A DNA stretch of 64,000 nt from an uncultured Alphaproteobacteria bacterium (GTDB lineage Bacteria; Pseudomonadota; Alphaproteobacteria; SP197), in NCBI GenBank assembly GCA_943787175.1, contig CALSLK010000005.1:1-64000 (forward strand), written 5' to 3'. Position numbers and translations under genes: made by a program. The notes under the pieces were generated by a model. That model ran no database searches and had not been told where the DNA came from. It worked only from the letters and a program-made list of their open reading frames with translations. Shown piece after piece: positions 8,743 through 23,253 of the stretch. Positions within the stretch are counted from its first letter, which is position 1. Each line of letters begins with the position of its first letter.

Positions 8743-9354
8743 TCAGCGATCCGTCAATGCGAGCTTTACGGCCAGGCCGGCGAAGGCACCGGCAAATGCA
8801 CGGCGCATCCAGGTCATGGCACGCGGTGACGACAAGACACGTCGTCGCATGGTGGCAGCCATCATGCCGTACGCCACAAACACGACAAAGGTGAGCGCCA
8901 TGAAGACCGCGCTGAGGCCCAACATCTGGGGCACCACGTTGGGCGCGCCCGGCGAAACAAACTGAGGCAGAAACGCCAGAAAGAAGATGGAAAGCTTGGG
9001 ATTGAGGACGTTGATCAGGATTCCCGTCACCACGACATCGCGCATGGACCGTGGCGCAGCGGCATCATCGGTCTCGAACGTGCCGCCGGCGCGCAGCGCC
9101 GACCAGGCAAGATAAAGCAGATAAGCGATACCGGCCCAGCGCACAGCCTCAAAGGCAAGTGCACTGGTATGCAGCAACGCGGCCAGCCCGAAGATGGCGG
9201 CCGCAATGTGGGGGATGATCCCCAGCGTGCAGCCAAAGGCCGCAACAACACCGGCTTTCCCGCCCCGGGTCAGCGCAGCGGCCAGCGTATAGAGCACGCC
9301 GGTACCGGGCATGATCACCACGATCAGGGCCGTAATCAGGAATTCAACGCTCAT
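8743..9354 (-). CDS. LysE/RhtB family amino-acid exporter
   Basis: An integral inner-membrane transporter of 203 residues with about six hydrophobic helices. The family signatures are the N-terminal [20 protein letters not shown], the [15 protein letters not shown] loop and [20 protein letters not shown]. LysE/RhtB proteins export lysine, arginine, homoserine, threonine or similar compounds. I place the start at the ATG at 9354. Without correction the frame continues upstream into rpoD, but only because a base is missing just before the rpoD stop, so a fusion is not supported. Confidence 0.88.
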   Translation of the reverse strand: MSVEFLITALIVVIMPGTGVLYTLAAALTRGGKAGVVAAFGCTLGIIPHIAAAIFGLAALLHTSALAFEAVRWAGIAYLLYLAWSALRAGGTFETDDAAAPRSMRDVVVTGILINVLNPKLSIFFLAFLPQFVSPGAPNVVPQMLGLSAVFMALTFVVFVAYGMMAATMRRRVLSSPRAMTWMRRAFAGAFAGLAVKLALTDR

Positions 9355-9400
9355 AAAGGAGATGCTCCCGAAAGGAGCCTCACCGATATCGCCAGTTGCC

Positions 9401-11568
<2,168 letters not shown>

Positions 11569-11623
11569 GCTCGCGCCTTTCCTTGCATTACCCCAGATAC
11601 CGGCCCCTGGGACCGGTACATGT

Positions 11624-13507
11624 TCAGCCCGTGCCGCCCGGCCGGACCATTTCGTCATCTGCGCTGATCAGGCGCGTATCGGACGCCTCACGCAGTTCCT
11701 GCTTTGCCTGAAGCCGCTGCCAGGCCTCTAAACTCTGATCTTCTGCCCATGCTACGGCATCGGCTTCAATCTCTTCACGCAGCGCATGGCGCTGGTACAA
11801 TTCAAAGGTGTGATGCCACTGACGCTCGGCTTCTTCCAACGTCAAAACACGCACAGACGGATCGCCCGAACCGCCAAGTGCTTTAAGGCCCCCCGGCAAC
11901 TCAGACAATCCGATGGATGTCAGGTGGCGTTGCAGGGCCCCACTGTCAAGGAGATCGTGATGATTCAGGGCATCAAGAAGCCCATCGCGGAGGCGATCGA
12001 AGTCTGGTGTGACAAAATTGACCTCTGACAAACGCTCTCCGACCCGGTCCAGAAGCCCGTCAACCTGCAGCGGAAGCCCCAGGAGAAGATGCTCGGCCAG
12101 ATCACGCTCGCCGGCAGCACCGCTTCCGGGCGCGCGGCTGGGTTTGCGTTCCATGTCTGGATAATTGGCCTTCCAACCGCCCTGACGGCGTCCACCAGGC
12201 CATGGTTTGGCGGATCTGCGGTCCTGAGGCGGCCTTCTGACAGGGCCAAAAGCCCGTTTGAGTCGTTCGCGTACGGCACTTTGATAGTGAAACTGGACCG
12301 TGCGATCGCCAATACGTTGCACTTCGTCCTGTAGCGCCTTTTCCAGACCGGCACGCCGTTCGGGCGTTTCGAACTGACCGCCTTCGGTTTTCTGGCGCCA
12401 GAGCATATCGAGCAGGGGAAGTGCGTGATCCAGCACATCCTTCATTGCCCCCTGGCCCTGGGCCTTGATCAGGTCATCGGGATCAACGCCGGTGGGCATC
12501 ATGGCAAAACGCAGCGATTTGCCCGGCGCAAGACCCGGCAGCGCCCGGTCAACAGACCGGAAGGCCGCAGCCTTGCCGGCCTTGTCGCCATCGAAACACA
12601 GGATCGGCTCATCGGCGATGCGCCACAGGAGGGCAAGCTGGGTTTCCGTGAGTGCCGTGCCAAGGGGCGCGACCGCATGGGTGAAGCCGGCCTGGGCCAG
12701 GGCAATGACATCCATGTAACCTTCCGAGACAATCACGGTACCGGCTTCGTGGGCTGCCTTGCGCGCCTGGGCATAGCCATAAAGCAGCTGGCCCTTGTGA
12801 AAGACCGGGGTCTCGGGCGAATTCAGATACTTGGCAGGATGGTCACCCATGGTGCGCCCGCCAAAGGCAATGACACGTCCGCTGCGGTCCCCGATGGGAA
12901 AGATCAGACGGTGCCGGAACTTGTCGACGGGATCACGGCCATCATCACCACCCGATGACAGACCCGCCGTGGCGATGAGTTCGGCACTGGCGCCACGGTC
13001 CAGCAAATGCCGGATGAGCCGGTTGCGCCCGTCAGGCGCATAACCCAACCGGAACCGCTCGACCGTTTCAGGTTTTACGCCGCGCCGTTTGAGATAATCG
13101 CGGGTCTCGCCACCTTCCGGGCCGGTGAGCTGCTGCTCGAACCAGCGCGCGGATTCCTCCAACACGTCATAGAGCGTTGCGGCACGTTGTTCATGCTCGC
13201 GCTCCTGGGGAGACTGGCGCGGCATTTCCATGCCCGCCATACCGGCCAGACGCTCGACCGCTTCGGGGAACGGCAGATTTTCCGTGCGCATGACAAAGCC
13301 GATGACATCGCCATGGGCGCCACAGCCGAAGCAATGGAAGAAACCCTTGTCCTCGACCACAGAGAAGGACGGCGACTTTTCACGATGAAACGGACAAAGG
13401 CCCGTGAACTCGCGCCCGCGACGCTGCAAGCGCACCTGCTTGCCCACGACGTCCGACAGGGGAACCCTGGTGCGAATCTCATCGAGGAATTGCGGGGGGA
13501 AAGCCAT
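11624..13507 (-). CDS. dnaG: DNA primase DnaG
   Basis: Synthesises the RNA primers for DNA replication together with the replicative helicase. The protein has 627 residues and an intact frame. The N-terminal CHC2 zinc finger is visible (C38, H41, C59, C62 in GLCPFHREKSP and FFHCFGCGAHGD). The TOPRIM catalytic core follows, with VIVSEGYMDVIALAQAGFTH and the acidic DEPILCFDGDKAGKAAAFRS. The C-terminal 150 residues are the more variable helicase-interacting part. Its frame is clean although rpoD just downstream is riddled with shifts. It lies between yqeY and rpoD in the macromolecular-synthesis arrangement. Confidence 0.97.
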   Translation of the reverse strand: MAFPPQFLDEIRTRVPLSDVVGKQVRLQRRGREFTGLCPFHREKSPSFSVVEDKGFFHCFGCGAHGDVIGFVMRTENLPFPEAVERLAGMAGMEMPRQSPQEREHEQRAATLYDVLEESARWFEQQLTGPEGGETRDYLKRRGVKPETVERFRLGYAPDGRNRLIRHLLDRGASAELIATAGLSSGGDDGRDPVDKFRHRLIFPIGDRSGRVIAFGGRTMGDHPAKYLNSPETPVFHKGQLLYGYAQARKAAHEAGTVIVSEGYMDVIALAQAGFTHAVAPLGTALTETQLALLWRIADEPILCFDGDKAGKAAAFRSVDRALPGLAPGKSLRFAMMPTGVDPDDLIKAQGQGAMKDVLDHALPLLDMLWRQKTEGGQFETPERRAGLEKALQDEVQRIGDRTVQFHYQSAVRERLKRAFGPVRRPPQDRRSAKPWPGGRRQGGWKANYPDMERKPSRAPGSGAAGERDLAEHLLLGLPLQVDGLLDRVGERLSEVNFVTPDFDRLRDGLLDALNHHDLLDSGALQRHLTSIGLSELPGGLKALGGSGDPSVRVLTLEEAERQWHHTFELYQRHALREEIEADAVAWAEDQSLEAWQRLQAKQELREASDTRLISADDEMVRPGGTG

Positions 13508-13600
13508 GGTTCACTTTAGGCGTGACCTGCCAGACGCTCAAACGTTGAATCCGGCGCAGACAGATCAGATTGAAGGGCACAACAAACCCGGACCGGCAGA

Positions 13601-14059
13601 TCAGGCCAGGCGCTGCTTCACCAGGGCACTTGCCATGCCGCCATCGATCTGGCCGGGGTAACCGGCCTTGAGCGCAGCCATGACGCGGCCCATGTCTTTC
13701 AGGCCCGTGGCTTCGATCTCGGCGATGACATAATCCACGGCAGCTTCCACGTCATCGTGACTGAGCTGCTGGGGCATGAAGCGACGGATGACGACGATCT
13801 CGGCCTCTTCCTTGTCGGCAAGCTCGGAACGATCACCGGCGCGGAACTGCTCGGCAGCCTCTTCACGCTGCTTCACCATCTTGGCCAGCAGTTCGAGAAT
13901 CTGCTCGTCGGGGATGGGATTGCCGGCACCGTTGGTGCGCGCTGCGATATCGCGGTCCTTCATGGCAGCACACACCAGACGCAGGGTTCCCGTTGTGCAA
14001 CGGTCCTGTGCCTTCTGGGCTTCCTTCAAGGCTTCTGTAATCTGCTGGCGGATCGACAT
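13601..14059 (-). CDS. GatB/YqeY domain-containing protein
   Basis: A 152-residue protein related to the C-terminal domain of the GatB amidotransferase subunit. Its stand-alone function is unknown, though tRNA binding is often suspected. Recognisable features are the N-terminal MSIRQQITEALKEAQKAQ, the MKDRDIAAR region, and the C-terminal GLKDMGRVMAALKAGYPGQI with its YPGQIDG-type ending. I chose the ATG at 14059 because this N-terminus matches the family; an in-frame ATG at 14110 adds unconserved residues. It is probably the first gene of the yqeY-dnaG-rpoD transcription unit and diverges from carA. Confidence 0.92.
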   Translation of the reverse strand: MSIRQQITEALKEAQKAQDRCTTGTLRLVCAAMKDRDIAARTNGAGNPIPDEQILELLAKMVKQREEAAEQFRAGDRSELADKEEAEIVVIRRFMPQQLSHDDVEAAVDYVIAEIEATGLKDMGRVMAALKAGYPGQIDGGMASALVKQRLA

Positions 14060-14205
14060 ACCTGTCCCTGTCACAATTGCGGGGTGCCCACTATACCAGT
14101 CCGCCGACAAACACGAGTCCTAAGATGAAAATGTCTCCGTGCACAATGAATCGTGGATAGAATTTAACTTGTTGATAAATAAGGGTTTTTCACACCGCAA
14201 GGAAC

Positions 14206-14234
14206 TTGACCGCGCACGGGGAATTGCTTACAAC
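14206..14234 (+). promoter_or_regulatory. Candidate sigma-70 promoter of carAB
   Basis: TTGACC at 14206-14211 and TACAAC at 14229-14234 are separated by 17 bp, the ideal spacing, and lie 31 bp upstream of the carA ATG. The region just upstream (14140-14195) is visibly AT-rich, which would help promoter opening. No clear pyrimidine or arginine operator was found. Confidence 0.5.
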
Positions 14235-14264
14235 CCGACAAATCCACCCCGCACAAGGGTTTCC

Positions 14265-15414
14265 ATGACCACCACCGTATCCGCGCCGGCGCCCTGGGCC
14301 ACGGCAAGTCTTGTTCTCGCGGACGGATCGGTATTTTGGGGTTATGGATTGGGCGCAACGGGCCGCGCCATCGGGGAAATCTGCTTCAACACCGCAATGA
14401 CCGGGTATCAGGAAATCCTGACGGACCCATCCTATGCCGGGCAGATCATCACCTTCACGTTCCCCCATATCGGCAATGTCGGGGCCAACGCCGAAGATAT
14501 CGAATCGGATGTTCCCGCAGCGCGCGGCCTGATCCTGCGCGCCGATGTCTCCGATCCCTCCAGCTTTCGGGCAATCAGCCATCTTGACCCCTGGCTGAAA
14601 TCGAACAACCTGATCGGCATTGCCGGCGTTGATACGCGCCGCCTGACACGCCTGATAAGAGATCACGGGTTCCAGACCGCAGGCATCGACCACGGCCCCG
14701 CCGACATCGAAGGCATGAAGGCAGAGATTGCCGCCTGGCCCGGCCTGGAAGGCATGGATCTGGCCAAAGACGTCACCTGCACCCAGACCTATAGCTGGGA
14801 CCAGACCGACTGGGTTCTGGGCGAAGGGTATGGAACGCAGAGCAAATCCAGACACCATGTCGTCGCTGTCGATTATGGTGTGAAGAAGAACATCCTGCGC
14901 TGCCTGGCCACCCTTGGCTGCCGCGTCACGGTGGTGCCTGCCAGCACCTCAACAGAAGAGATCATGCGCCATGAGCCCGACGGGATTTTCCTGTCGAATG
15001 GCCCGGGCGATCCCGACGCCACCGGCGCGTATGCCGTGCCGGTGATTCGCGACCTGGTCGCAAGCGGCAAGCCGGTGTTTGGTATTTGCCTGGGGCACCA
15101 GATGCTCTCGCTCGCCCTGGGTGCCAAGACGATCAAGATGGCCAACGGTCACCGCGGCGCCAACCACCCGATCAAGAATCTGGAAACCGGCAAGGTCGAG
15201 ATCACCAGCCAGAACCACGGCTTTGTGGTTGATGCGATGAGCCTGCCTGCAGGCGTCACTTCCACCCATGTCAGCCTGTTCGACGGCACCCTTGCGGGCC
15301 TGAAGGTCGACGGCAAGCCGGTCTTTTCCGTGCAGTATCACCCTGAAGCCAGCCCCGGCCCCCAGGACAGCCGCTACCTCTTCGAGAACTTCGTCGCGGC
15401 GATGGAGGCGGCAG

Positions 15415-15422
<8 letters not shown>
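14265..15422 (+). CDS. carA: Carbamoyl-phosphate synthase small subunit
   Basis: The glutamine amidotransferase subunit of carbamoyl-phosphate synthase. It hydrolyses glutamine and channels ammonia to CarB for arginine and pyrimidine synthesis. The 385-residue frame is intact. The N-terminal domain shows [20 protein letters not shown], and the class I GATase domain shows the nucleophile Cys in [17 protein letters not shown] and the catalytic His in [14 protein letters not shown] chose the ATG at 14265, since it gives the standard N-terminus. The last codons overlap the carB start by 8 bases, so the two are translationally coupled. Confidence 0.97.
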
Positions 15423-18650
<3,228 letters not shown>

Positions 18651-18681
18651 CGATGTGGTGCTGGCAGCGCACCACGGGTAG

Positions 18682-19650
18682 ATGACCGGGACGCAACATC
18701 AGGCCAGACCGACAACATGGGTTGTCACCGATGGTGCGACTGGAATCGTCAACCAGTGTGTTGGCCTTGCTCAACGCCTGGATCTTGATCCCGTCATCAA
18801 GACCATCACCATCCGCCAGCCCTGGCGTAACCTGCCCCCTGCGTTCTGGCCCTTTCCTCTGAGGGCGCTTGATGCTTCCGGTGATCAGCTCACGGAGCCG
18901 TGGCCAGCCCTGTTGATTGCCAGTGGCCGCAAGTCCGTTGCGCCCTGTGCGGCGATCAGACGGGCATCGGGTGGCCGCACGCTTGCTGTGCAGATCCAGA
19001 AACCCGGCATCAACCCCGCCAACTTCGATCTTGTGGTGACGCCCAGACATGATCACCTTTCCGGTCCGAACGTTATAGACACAAAGGGTTCGATCCATGG
19101 TCTGACCCGCGCCCTGCTGGACGAAGAAGCCGGGGTCTGGGCCAAAGACGTGGCGCACCTGCCGCGCCCCCTGACGTTTGCGGCGATTGGCGGACCCAAC
19201 CGGGTCTATCGGTTCGGCGAAGACGATGCTCGCCGCCTGGGGCAGGATCTCGCAAACCTTCCCGGCGGCCTGCTCGTCACCCTTTCACGCCGGACAACAC
19301 CGCAGGTCGCCGAAGTGCTGAAGGCGCAACTGGATGAATCCCGCACCGTTTTCTGGGACGGCGAAGGGCCCAACCCCTATCGCGGCTGGCTGGGGCTGGC
19401 TGATGCGGTGGTTGTCACCTCTGACTCCGTCAATATGACAAGCGAGGCCTGCATCACGGGAAGGCCCGTGCTGGTCGCCCATCTCCGGGGCGGTTCAGGA
19501 AAGTTCGCCGCGTTCCATGCGCTCCTGGAGGCCGATGGTCACACCCGACGGTTCGACGGCTCACTCGATATGGGCTGGCAATCAGCGGTTCTGGACGACA
19601 CGACGATCGTCGCCGAACGGGTGCGTGGCCTGCTGGACGCCCAAAGATAA
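18682..19650 (+). CDS. ELM1/GtrOC1 family putative nucleoside-diphosphate-sugar epimerase-like protein (DUF1022)
   Basis: A 322-residue protein of the 'mitochondrial fission ELM1' family, common in alphaproteobacteria but of uncertain biochemical role. It looks like a GT-B glycosyltransferase fold. Typical stretches are TTWVVTDGATGIVNQCVGLA at the start, LAVQIQKPGINPANFDLVV in the middle, and ADAVVVTSDSVNMTSEACIT plus GRPVLVAHLRGGSGKF at the end. It follows carB by about 30 bp on the same strand. The name reflects homology to a plant protein and should not be read as a function here. Confidence 0.85.
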   Translation: MTGTQHQARPTTWVVTDGATGIVNQCVGLAQRLDLDPVIKTITIRQPWRNLPPAFWPFPLRALDASGDQLTEPWPALLIASGRKSVAPCAAIRRASGGRTLAVQIQKPGINPANFDLVVTPRHDHLSGPNVIDTKGSIHGLTRALLDEEAGVWAKDVAHLPRPLTFAAIGGPNRVYRFGEDDARRLGQDLANLPGGLLVTLSRRTTPQVAEVLKAQLDESRTVFWDGEGPNPYRGWLGLADAVVVTSDSVNMTSEACITGRPVLVAHLRGGSGKFAAFHALLEADGHTRRFDGSLDMGWQSAVLDDTTIVAERVRGLLDAQR

Positions 19651-19695
19651 GGCATTCAAATCGGCGACGTTGGAATCGCTATGCAAGCCGCCGCG

Positions 19696-20187
19696 TCAGG
19701 CCGCTGTAAGCGTGGGGAGAGGCAGCATTAACTGGCCTGCCACCAGCTCGATGGCCTTTTCGTCCTCGCCTTCAGACGCGAGTTTCATGGCGGCAATGAT
19801 CAGGTCTTCATGTTCGATCATGTAGTTGACCACCGGCTTCAAGACATCGGGCACCGTTTCGACGATCTCGCGATAGCGATCCTGGAATTCTACGCTGGCC
19901 ACCACCATGTAGGCCGTCGCTTGGGTCCAACTCATGTGCTCTACACGCCGAATGAAGTCCCGAGCCTCGTCCCGGCTTGCGTCGCTTTCGACAAGATCGC
20001 CGCCGTACTCGTAGACGATCTGACGCAGTCGTGCCTTGTTCTCGGTCTCGAGTTGAAGGAGTGAGCCGATCAGGTGTTGTTGAAGCGGGGTGTGGAAGAG
20101 ATGCAGCAGGGCGCAATAGAACGCCTCGCCATACACCTCGCCCTGGTACATTTCGGACACTTCCCGAATTTGCTGCTCAGTCAACAT
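19696..20187 (-). CDS. Helical protein of unknown function, possibly ferritin-like
   Basis: A 163-residue protein predicted to be almost entirely alpha-helical. Glu and His residues recur in a four-helix spacing: EVYGEAFYCALLHLF, LQLETENKARLRQI, ASVEFQDRYREIVE and NYMIEHEDLIIAAM. This is reminiscent of ferritin-like folds, although the clear ExxH pairs of a di-iron site are not all present, so metal binding is uncertain. I chose the ATG at 20187 over one at 20235 because the latter adds an unlikely Arg/His-rich extension. It converges on the ELM1 gene. I do not recognise a named family. Confidence 0.65.
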   Translation of the reverse strand: MLTEQQIREVSEMYQGEVYGEAFYCALLHLFHTPLQQHLIGSLLQLETENKARLRQIVYEYGGDLVESDASRDEARDFIRRVEHMSWTQATAYMVVASVEFQDRYREIVETVPDVLKPVVNYMIEHEDLIIAAMKLASEGEDEKAIELVAGQLMLPLPTLTAA

Positions 20188-20365
20188 CAGGCACCTACCG
20201 CACGGACATGTCCGGTGAGAATGCCGGATTCGCACCGCGGTTCAACCCTCGCACCGCCATCCAGCGGAGACTCCAGGAGGAGCCCGTGAACGGTGGAGCC
20301 GAAGCTCTTGGAGGGATCGTCACGTGGTTGCTGGTGCGGGACCAACCAGACGCTCTGCATCCGTC

Positions 20366-20725
20366 TTAGTTGGCGTGACCGCTGCGCAGGATGTAGCGGC
20401 CATTTTCCAGGCCCGTGAAAAGCGACGAGACTTCGGGATGCCCAACCGGTGTTCCCGTGTCGTCAAGCACCAGGTTCTGCTCGGAAACATAGGCGACATA
20501 GGTCGACTGATCGTTTTCAGCGAGCAGGTGGTAATAAGGCTGGTCCTTGGTGGGACGCACCTCTTCGGGAATCGACTGCCACCATTCCTCGGTATTGGCG
20601 AAGATGGGATCGACATCATAGATCACGCCCCGGAACGGGTAGTGCCGGTGGTGCACGATATCCCCGATCTGGAACTTCGCAGTCCGGAAGATGGTGGGTT
20701 CAGTCGGTGTCTGGGATTCCATCAT
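20366..20725 (-). CDS. hspQ: Heat shock protein HspQ
   Basis: A small hemimethylated-DNA-binding-like protein of about 119 residues. In gamma-proteobacteria HspQ influences Lon-dependent proteolysis and DnaA turnover. The family core is clear: AKFQIGDIVHHRHYPFRGVI, EEWWQSIPEEVRPTKDQPYY and the terminal ENGRYILRS-type ending. Two consecutive ATG codons (20725 and 20722) could each start translation. It diverges from trxB with about 170 bp between them. Confidence 0.93.
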   Translation of the reverse strand: MMESQTPTEPTIFRTAKFQIGDIVHHRHYPFRGVIYDVDPIFANTEEWWQSIPEEVRPTKDQPYYHLLAENDQSTYVAYVSEQNLVLDDTGTPVGHPEVSSLFTGLENGRYILRSGHAN

Positions 20726-20893
20726 GGAAAAGATGTAGCAGAGGCCAGCGCCGAGACCAAGCGGTTGCCGATGCCCTGTCCACCCCTTTCTGAAGCCATG
20801 CTCTTTTACTGGCGACTGTGAAACCCTACATTTCGGGTCCAGAGTCTTTCGCGACAATCTTGCGCCGTTTTCCAGCTTCGGAGCCACCGGGCC

Positions 20894-21862
20894 ATGCCAC
20901 AAACCCATCATGCCAACGTTCTCATCCTGGGCTCGGGTCCGGCCGGACTGACGGCTGCGGTCTATGCCGCGCGCGCCAGCCTGTCGCCCATGCTGGTGCA
21001 CGGTATCCAGCCTGGCGGCCAGATGACGATCACCACCGATGTCGAGAATTATCCCGGCTTTTCCGATGTCATCCAGGGCCCCTGGCTGATGGAACAGATG
21101 ACCGAGCAGGCCGAAAAGGTCGGCACCAAAATGGTGCACGACCTGATCGCAGAGGTCGACTTTGATGTTCGGCCGTTCCGTGCGGTGGGTGATTCAGGCG
21201 ATATTTATACCGCTGACTGCATTATCATCTCGACTGGCGCGCAGGCCAAATGGCTGGGGCTGGAAAGCGAGAAGAAGTTCCAGGGATTTGGTGTTTCGGC
21301 CTGTGCGACCTGCGACGGCTTTTTCTTCCGCGAAAAGGAGGTCTGCGTGATCGGCGGTGGCAATACGGCAGTCGAGGAAGCACTTTACCTGACCAACCAT
21401 GCAAGCAAGGTCACGCTGATCCATCGCCGGGACGAACTGCGTTCCGAGAAGATTTTGCAGGATCGGCTGTTCAAAAACCCCAAGGTCGAGGTTCTCTGGG
21501 ACACGGTCCTTGACGAGGTTCTTGGTTCCAGCGAGCCGCCGACGGTGACAGGGGTCAAGGTGCGCAACATCAAGACCGGCGATGAAAGCCAGATTGACCT
21601 CGATGGTGTGTTTGTCGCCATTGGCCACACGCCCAACACGGAAGTGTTCAAGGGCGTGCTGGACATGGATGGCGAAGGCTACCTGATCACCGCGCCCGAC
21701 AGCACCGCCACGAACATTCCCGGCGTCTTTGCTGCCGGTGACGTGCAGGACAAGATTTATCGCCAGGCGGTGACTGCCGCCGGTACGGGGTGCATGGCCG
21801 CCCTGGAAGCCGAAAAATACCTGGCCGCCCTCGAGAGTGGAGAACGCGTCGCGGCTGAGTAA
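20894..21862 (+). CDS. trxB: Thioredoxin-disulfide reductase
   Basis: NADPH-dependent flavoprotein of 322 residues that reduces thioredoxin in the cytosol. The FAD-binding GSGPAGLTAAVYAARA motif is at the N-terminus. The redox-active CATC is at residues 137-140, the NADPH-binding GGGNTAVEEALYLTNHA follows, and the C-terminal FAD motif GVFAAGDVQDK is present. It diverges from hspQ and is followed 22 bp later by a LysR-type regulator on the same strand. Confidence 0.97.
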   Translation: MPQTHHANVLILGSGPAGLTAAVYAARASLSPMLVHGIQPGGQMTITTDVENYPGFSDVIQGPWLMEQMTEQAEKVGTKMVHDLIAEVDFDVRPFRAVGDSGDIYTADCIIISTGAQAKWLGLESEKKFQGFGVSACATCDGFFFREKEVCVIGGGNTAVEEALYLTNHASKVTLIHRRDELRSEKILQDRLFKNPKVEVLWDTVLDEVLGSSEPPTVTGVKVRNIKTGDESQIDLDGVFVAIGHTPNTEVFKGVLDMDGEGYLITAPDSTATNIPGVFAAGDVQDKIYRQAVTAAGTGCMAALEAEKYLAALESGERVAAE

Positions 21863-21884
21863 GCCACGTGCGAAACCATGAGCC

Positions 21885-22775
21885 ATGGACTGGGACAGAC
21901 TTCGTGTCTTTTACCACGTTGCCGAAGCGGGCAGCTTCACCAAGGCCGGTGAACAACTCAATCTGAGCCAGTCGGCGGTGAGCCGGCAGATCAGCGCGCT
22001 TGAAGAGTCGCTGAAGGTCTCACTGTTTCACCGTCATGCGCGTGGCCTGCTGGTCACGGAACAGGGTGACCTGCTCTATCGGACGGCACGCGAGGTCTAT
22101 GGCAAGATCGCCATGGCCGAAGCCAAGCTGACCGACAGCAAGCAGCGCCCCGACGGACATCTGACCGTGACCGCCACAACCGGTTTTTCGATCATCTGGC
22201 TGATGCCACGGATCGTGGATTTCATGGATCGATATCCTGAAATCTCGATCAGCATGCGCATTGAGGATGGCGAACTGGACCTCTCCATGCGCGAGGCCGA
22301 TGTTGGCATCCGCCTGTCGCGCCCGACCCAGCCGGACCTGATCCAACGGCATCTGATGACGATCCATTTCCACTTCTTTGCTTCTCCGCATTATCTCAAG
22401 GCGTGGGGGACGCCCAAGACGCTGCAGGATCTGGAGAAGCACCGGATGATCATGTACGACAACGGCCCCCTCAAGAGTGTGGTGAGTCCCGATTGGCTGC
22501 CACGCGCCTTTGGCGAAGATCGCCCGCAACGCCAGCCTGCCCTGACCGTCAATTCCATGTTGGGCATGCGCCGGGCGGTCGAGAGCGGCCTGGGCATCGC
22601 GATCCTGCCGGACTATGTGATCGAAGGGTCCGAGCGCAAGGTGAAGTTGGATATCGATGCACCGTTACCAACCGCTGAAGCCTATTTCGTGTACCCCGAG
22701 GAGCAACGAAACTCCGCGCGCATCACGGCTTTCCGGGACTTTCTTCTCGAAAAGGTTGCAGCAACACGATTCTGA
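21885..22775 (+). CDS. LysR family transcriptional regulator
   Basis: A 296-residue LysR-type regulator. The N-terminal winged helix (residues 1-60) shows LRVFYHVAEAGSFTKAGEQL and LSQSAVSRQISALEESLKVS. The remaining part is the periplasmic-binding-like effector domain with the pattern VTATTGFSIIWLMPRIVDFM. It lies 22 bp after trxB and could be co-transcribed. LysR regulators usually control a divergent gene, but here the upstream neighbour is on the same strand, so its targets cannot be guessed. A gene-free 478-bp stretch follows. Confidence 0.92.
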   Translation: MDWDRLRVFYHVAEAGSFTKAGEQLNLSQSAVSRQISALEESLKVSLFHRHARGLLVTEQGDLLYRTAREVYGKIAMAEAKLTDSKQRPDGHLTVTATTGFSIIWLMPRIVDFMDRYPEISISMRIEDGELDLSMREADVGIRLSRPTQPDLIQRHLMTIHFHFFASPHYLKAWGTPKTLQDLEKHRMIMYDNGPLKSVVSPDWLPRAFGEDRPQRQPALTVNSMLGMRRAVESGLGIAILPDYVIEGSERKVKLDIDAPLPTAEAYFVYPEEQRNSARITAFRDFLLEKVAATRF

Positions 22776-22880
22776 TACAACCCAGACGACGAAAACCGCT
22801 CTTTTGTCTTACAAGTTGGGCTCACCCTGTAGTTGAAACTATACAATTATCCGGCAGAAATCCGGCTAATTTCGGGCGGC

Positions 22881-22942
22881 GTTGCATAAAACCCACGTTT
22901 TCATGCAACAGTCACAAGGACATCTTTTGTAATATCTTGTGA
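22881..22942. repeat. Two adjacent hairpin-forming inverted repeats
   Basis: The first (22881-22909) has GTTGCAT and ATGCAAC as outer arms with AAAAC/GTTTT inside, giving an almost continuous stem with one bulge. The second (22912-22942) pairs TCACAAG with CTTGTGA across an AT-rich loop. They sit back to back, 105 bp after the LysR gene stop, in DNA visibly richer in AT than the neighbours. Confidence 0.6.
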
Positions 22943-22969
22943 CGAGTTATGCATTCAACGCATATCTGG

Positions 22970-23191
22970 GTTGCTAAACCGTACGTGGTAGATGCCTAAC
23001 GAAAGCACTATCTTTTCTTTCGACACAACGGATCGCCACATATCGCGTTCCTGCTTCGAAGGATTCCCCCCATCGAAACGTGTCGTACCAGGCTAGTCCT
23101 GGATGGGACCTTCGGGTTCCTAACGTCTCCCAGACGTGAAGCCTCCCTAAGATGACTTGAGGCCGGATCTAACGATCCGGCCTCTTTTTTT
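22970..23191 (+). ncRNA. Candidate structured small RNA, family not identified
   Basis: No protein-coding frame fits this stretch. Successive hairpins are visible: CGACAC (23020) with GTGTCG (near 23080), CCAGG/CCTGG around 23090-23103, GGGACC-TTC-GGGTTCC around 23105-23120, and ACGTCT-CCC-AGACGT around 23123-23137. A CCTCCC motif follows, then a strong intrinsic terminator. TTGTGA (22937) and GCATAT (22960) are spaced 17 bp and could be its promoter. I could not match it to a known family; 6S RNA is the first hypothesis to test because of the hairpin-GAAGCC arrangement. The 5' end is a guess. Confidence 0.35.
23159..23191 (+). terminator. Strong rho-independent terminator
   Basis: An 11-bp perfect GC-rich stem (GAGGCCGGATC / GATCCGGCCTC) with loop TAAC is followed directly by seven T. 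It points in the plus direction and lies 384 bp after the LysR stop, too far to be an ordinary gene-end terminator. This supports a separate transcript from the upstream gene-free region. Confidence 0.9.
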
Positions 23192-23253
23192 GTGCTGGGA
23201 TTTTGTTTGTTCCCTCACGCGCCCGGCGCCTGAGGCTCAATGACGAACCTTCG

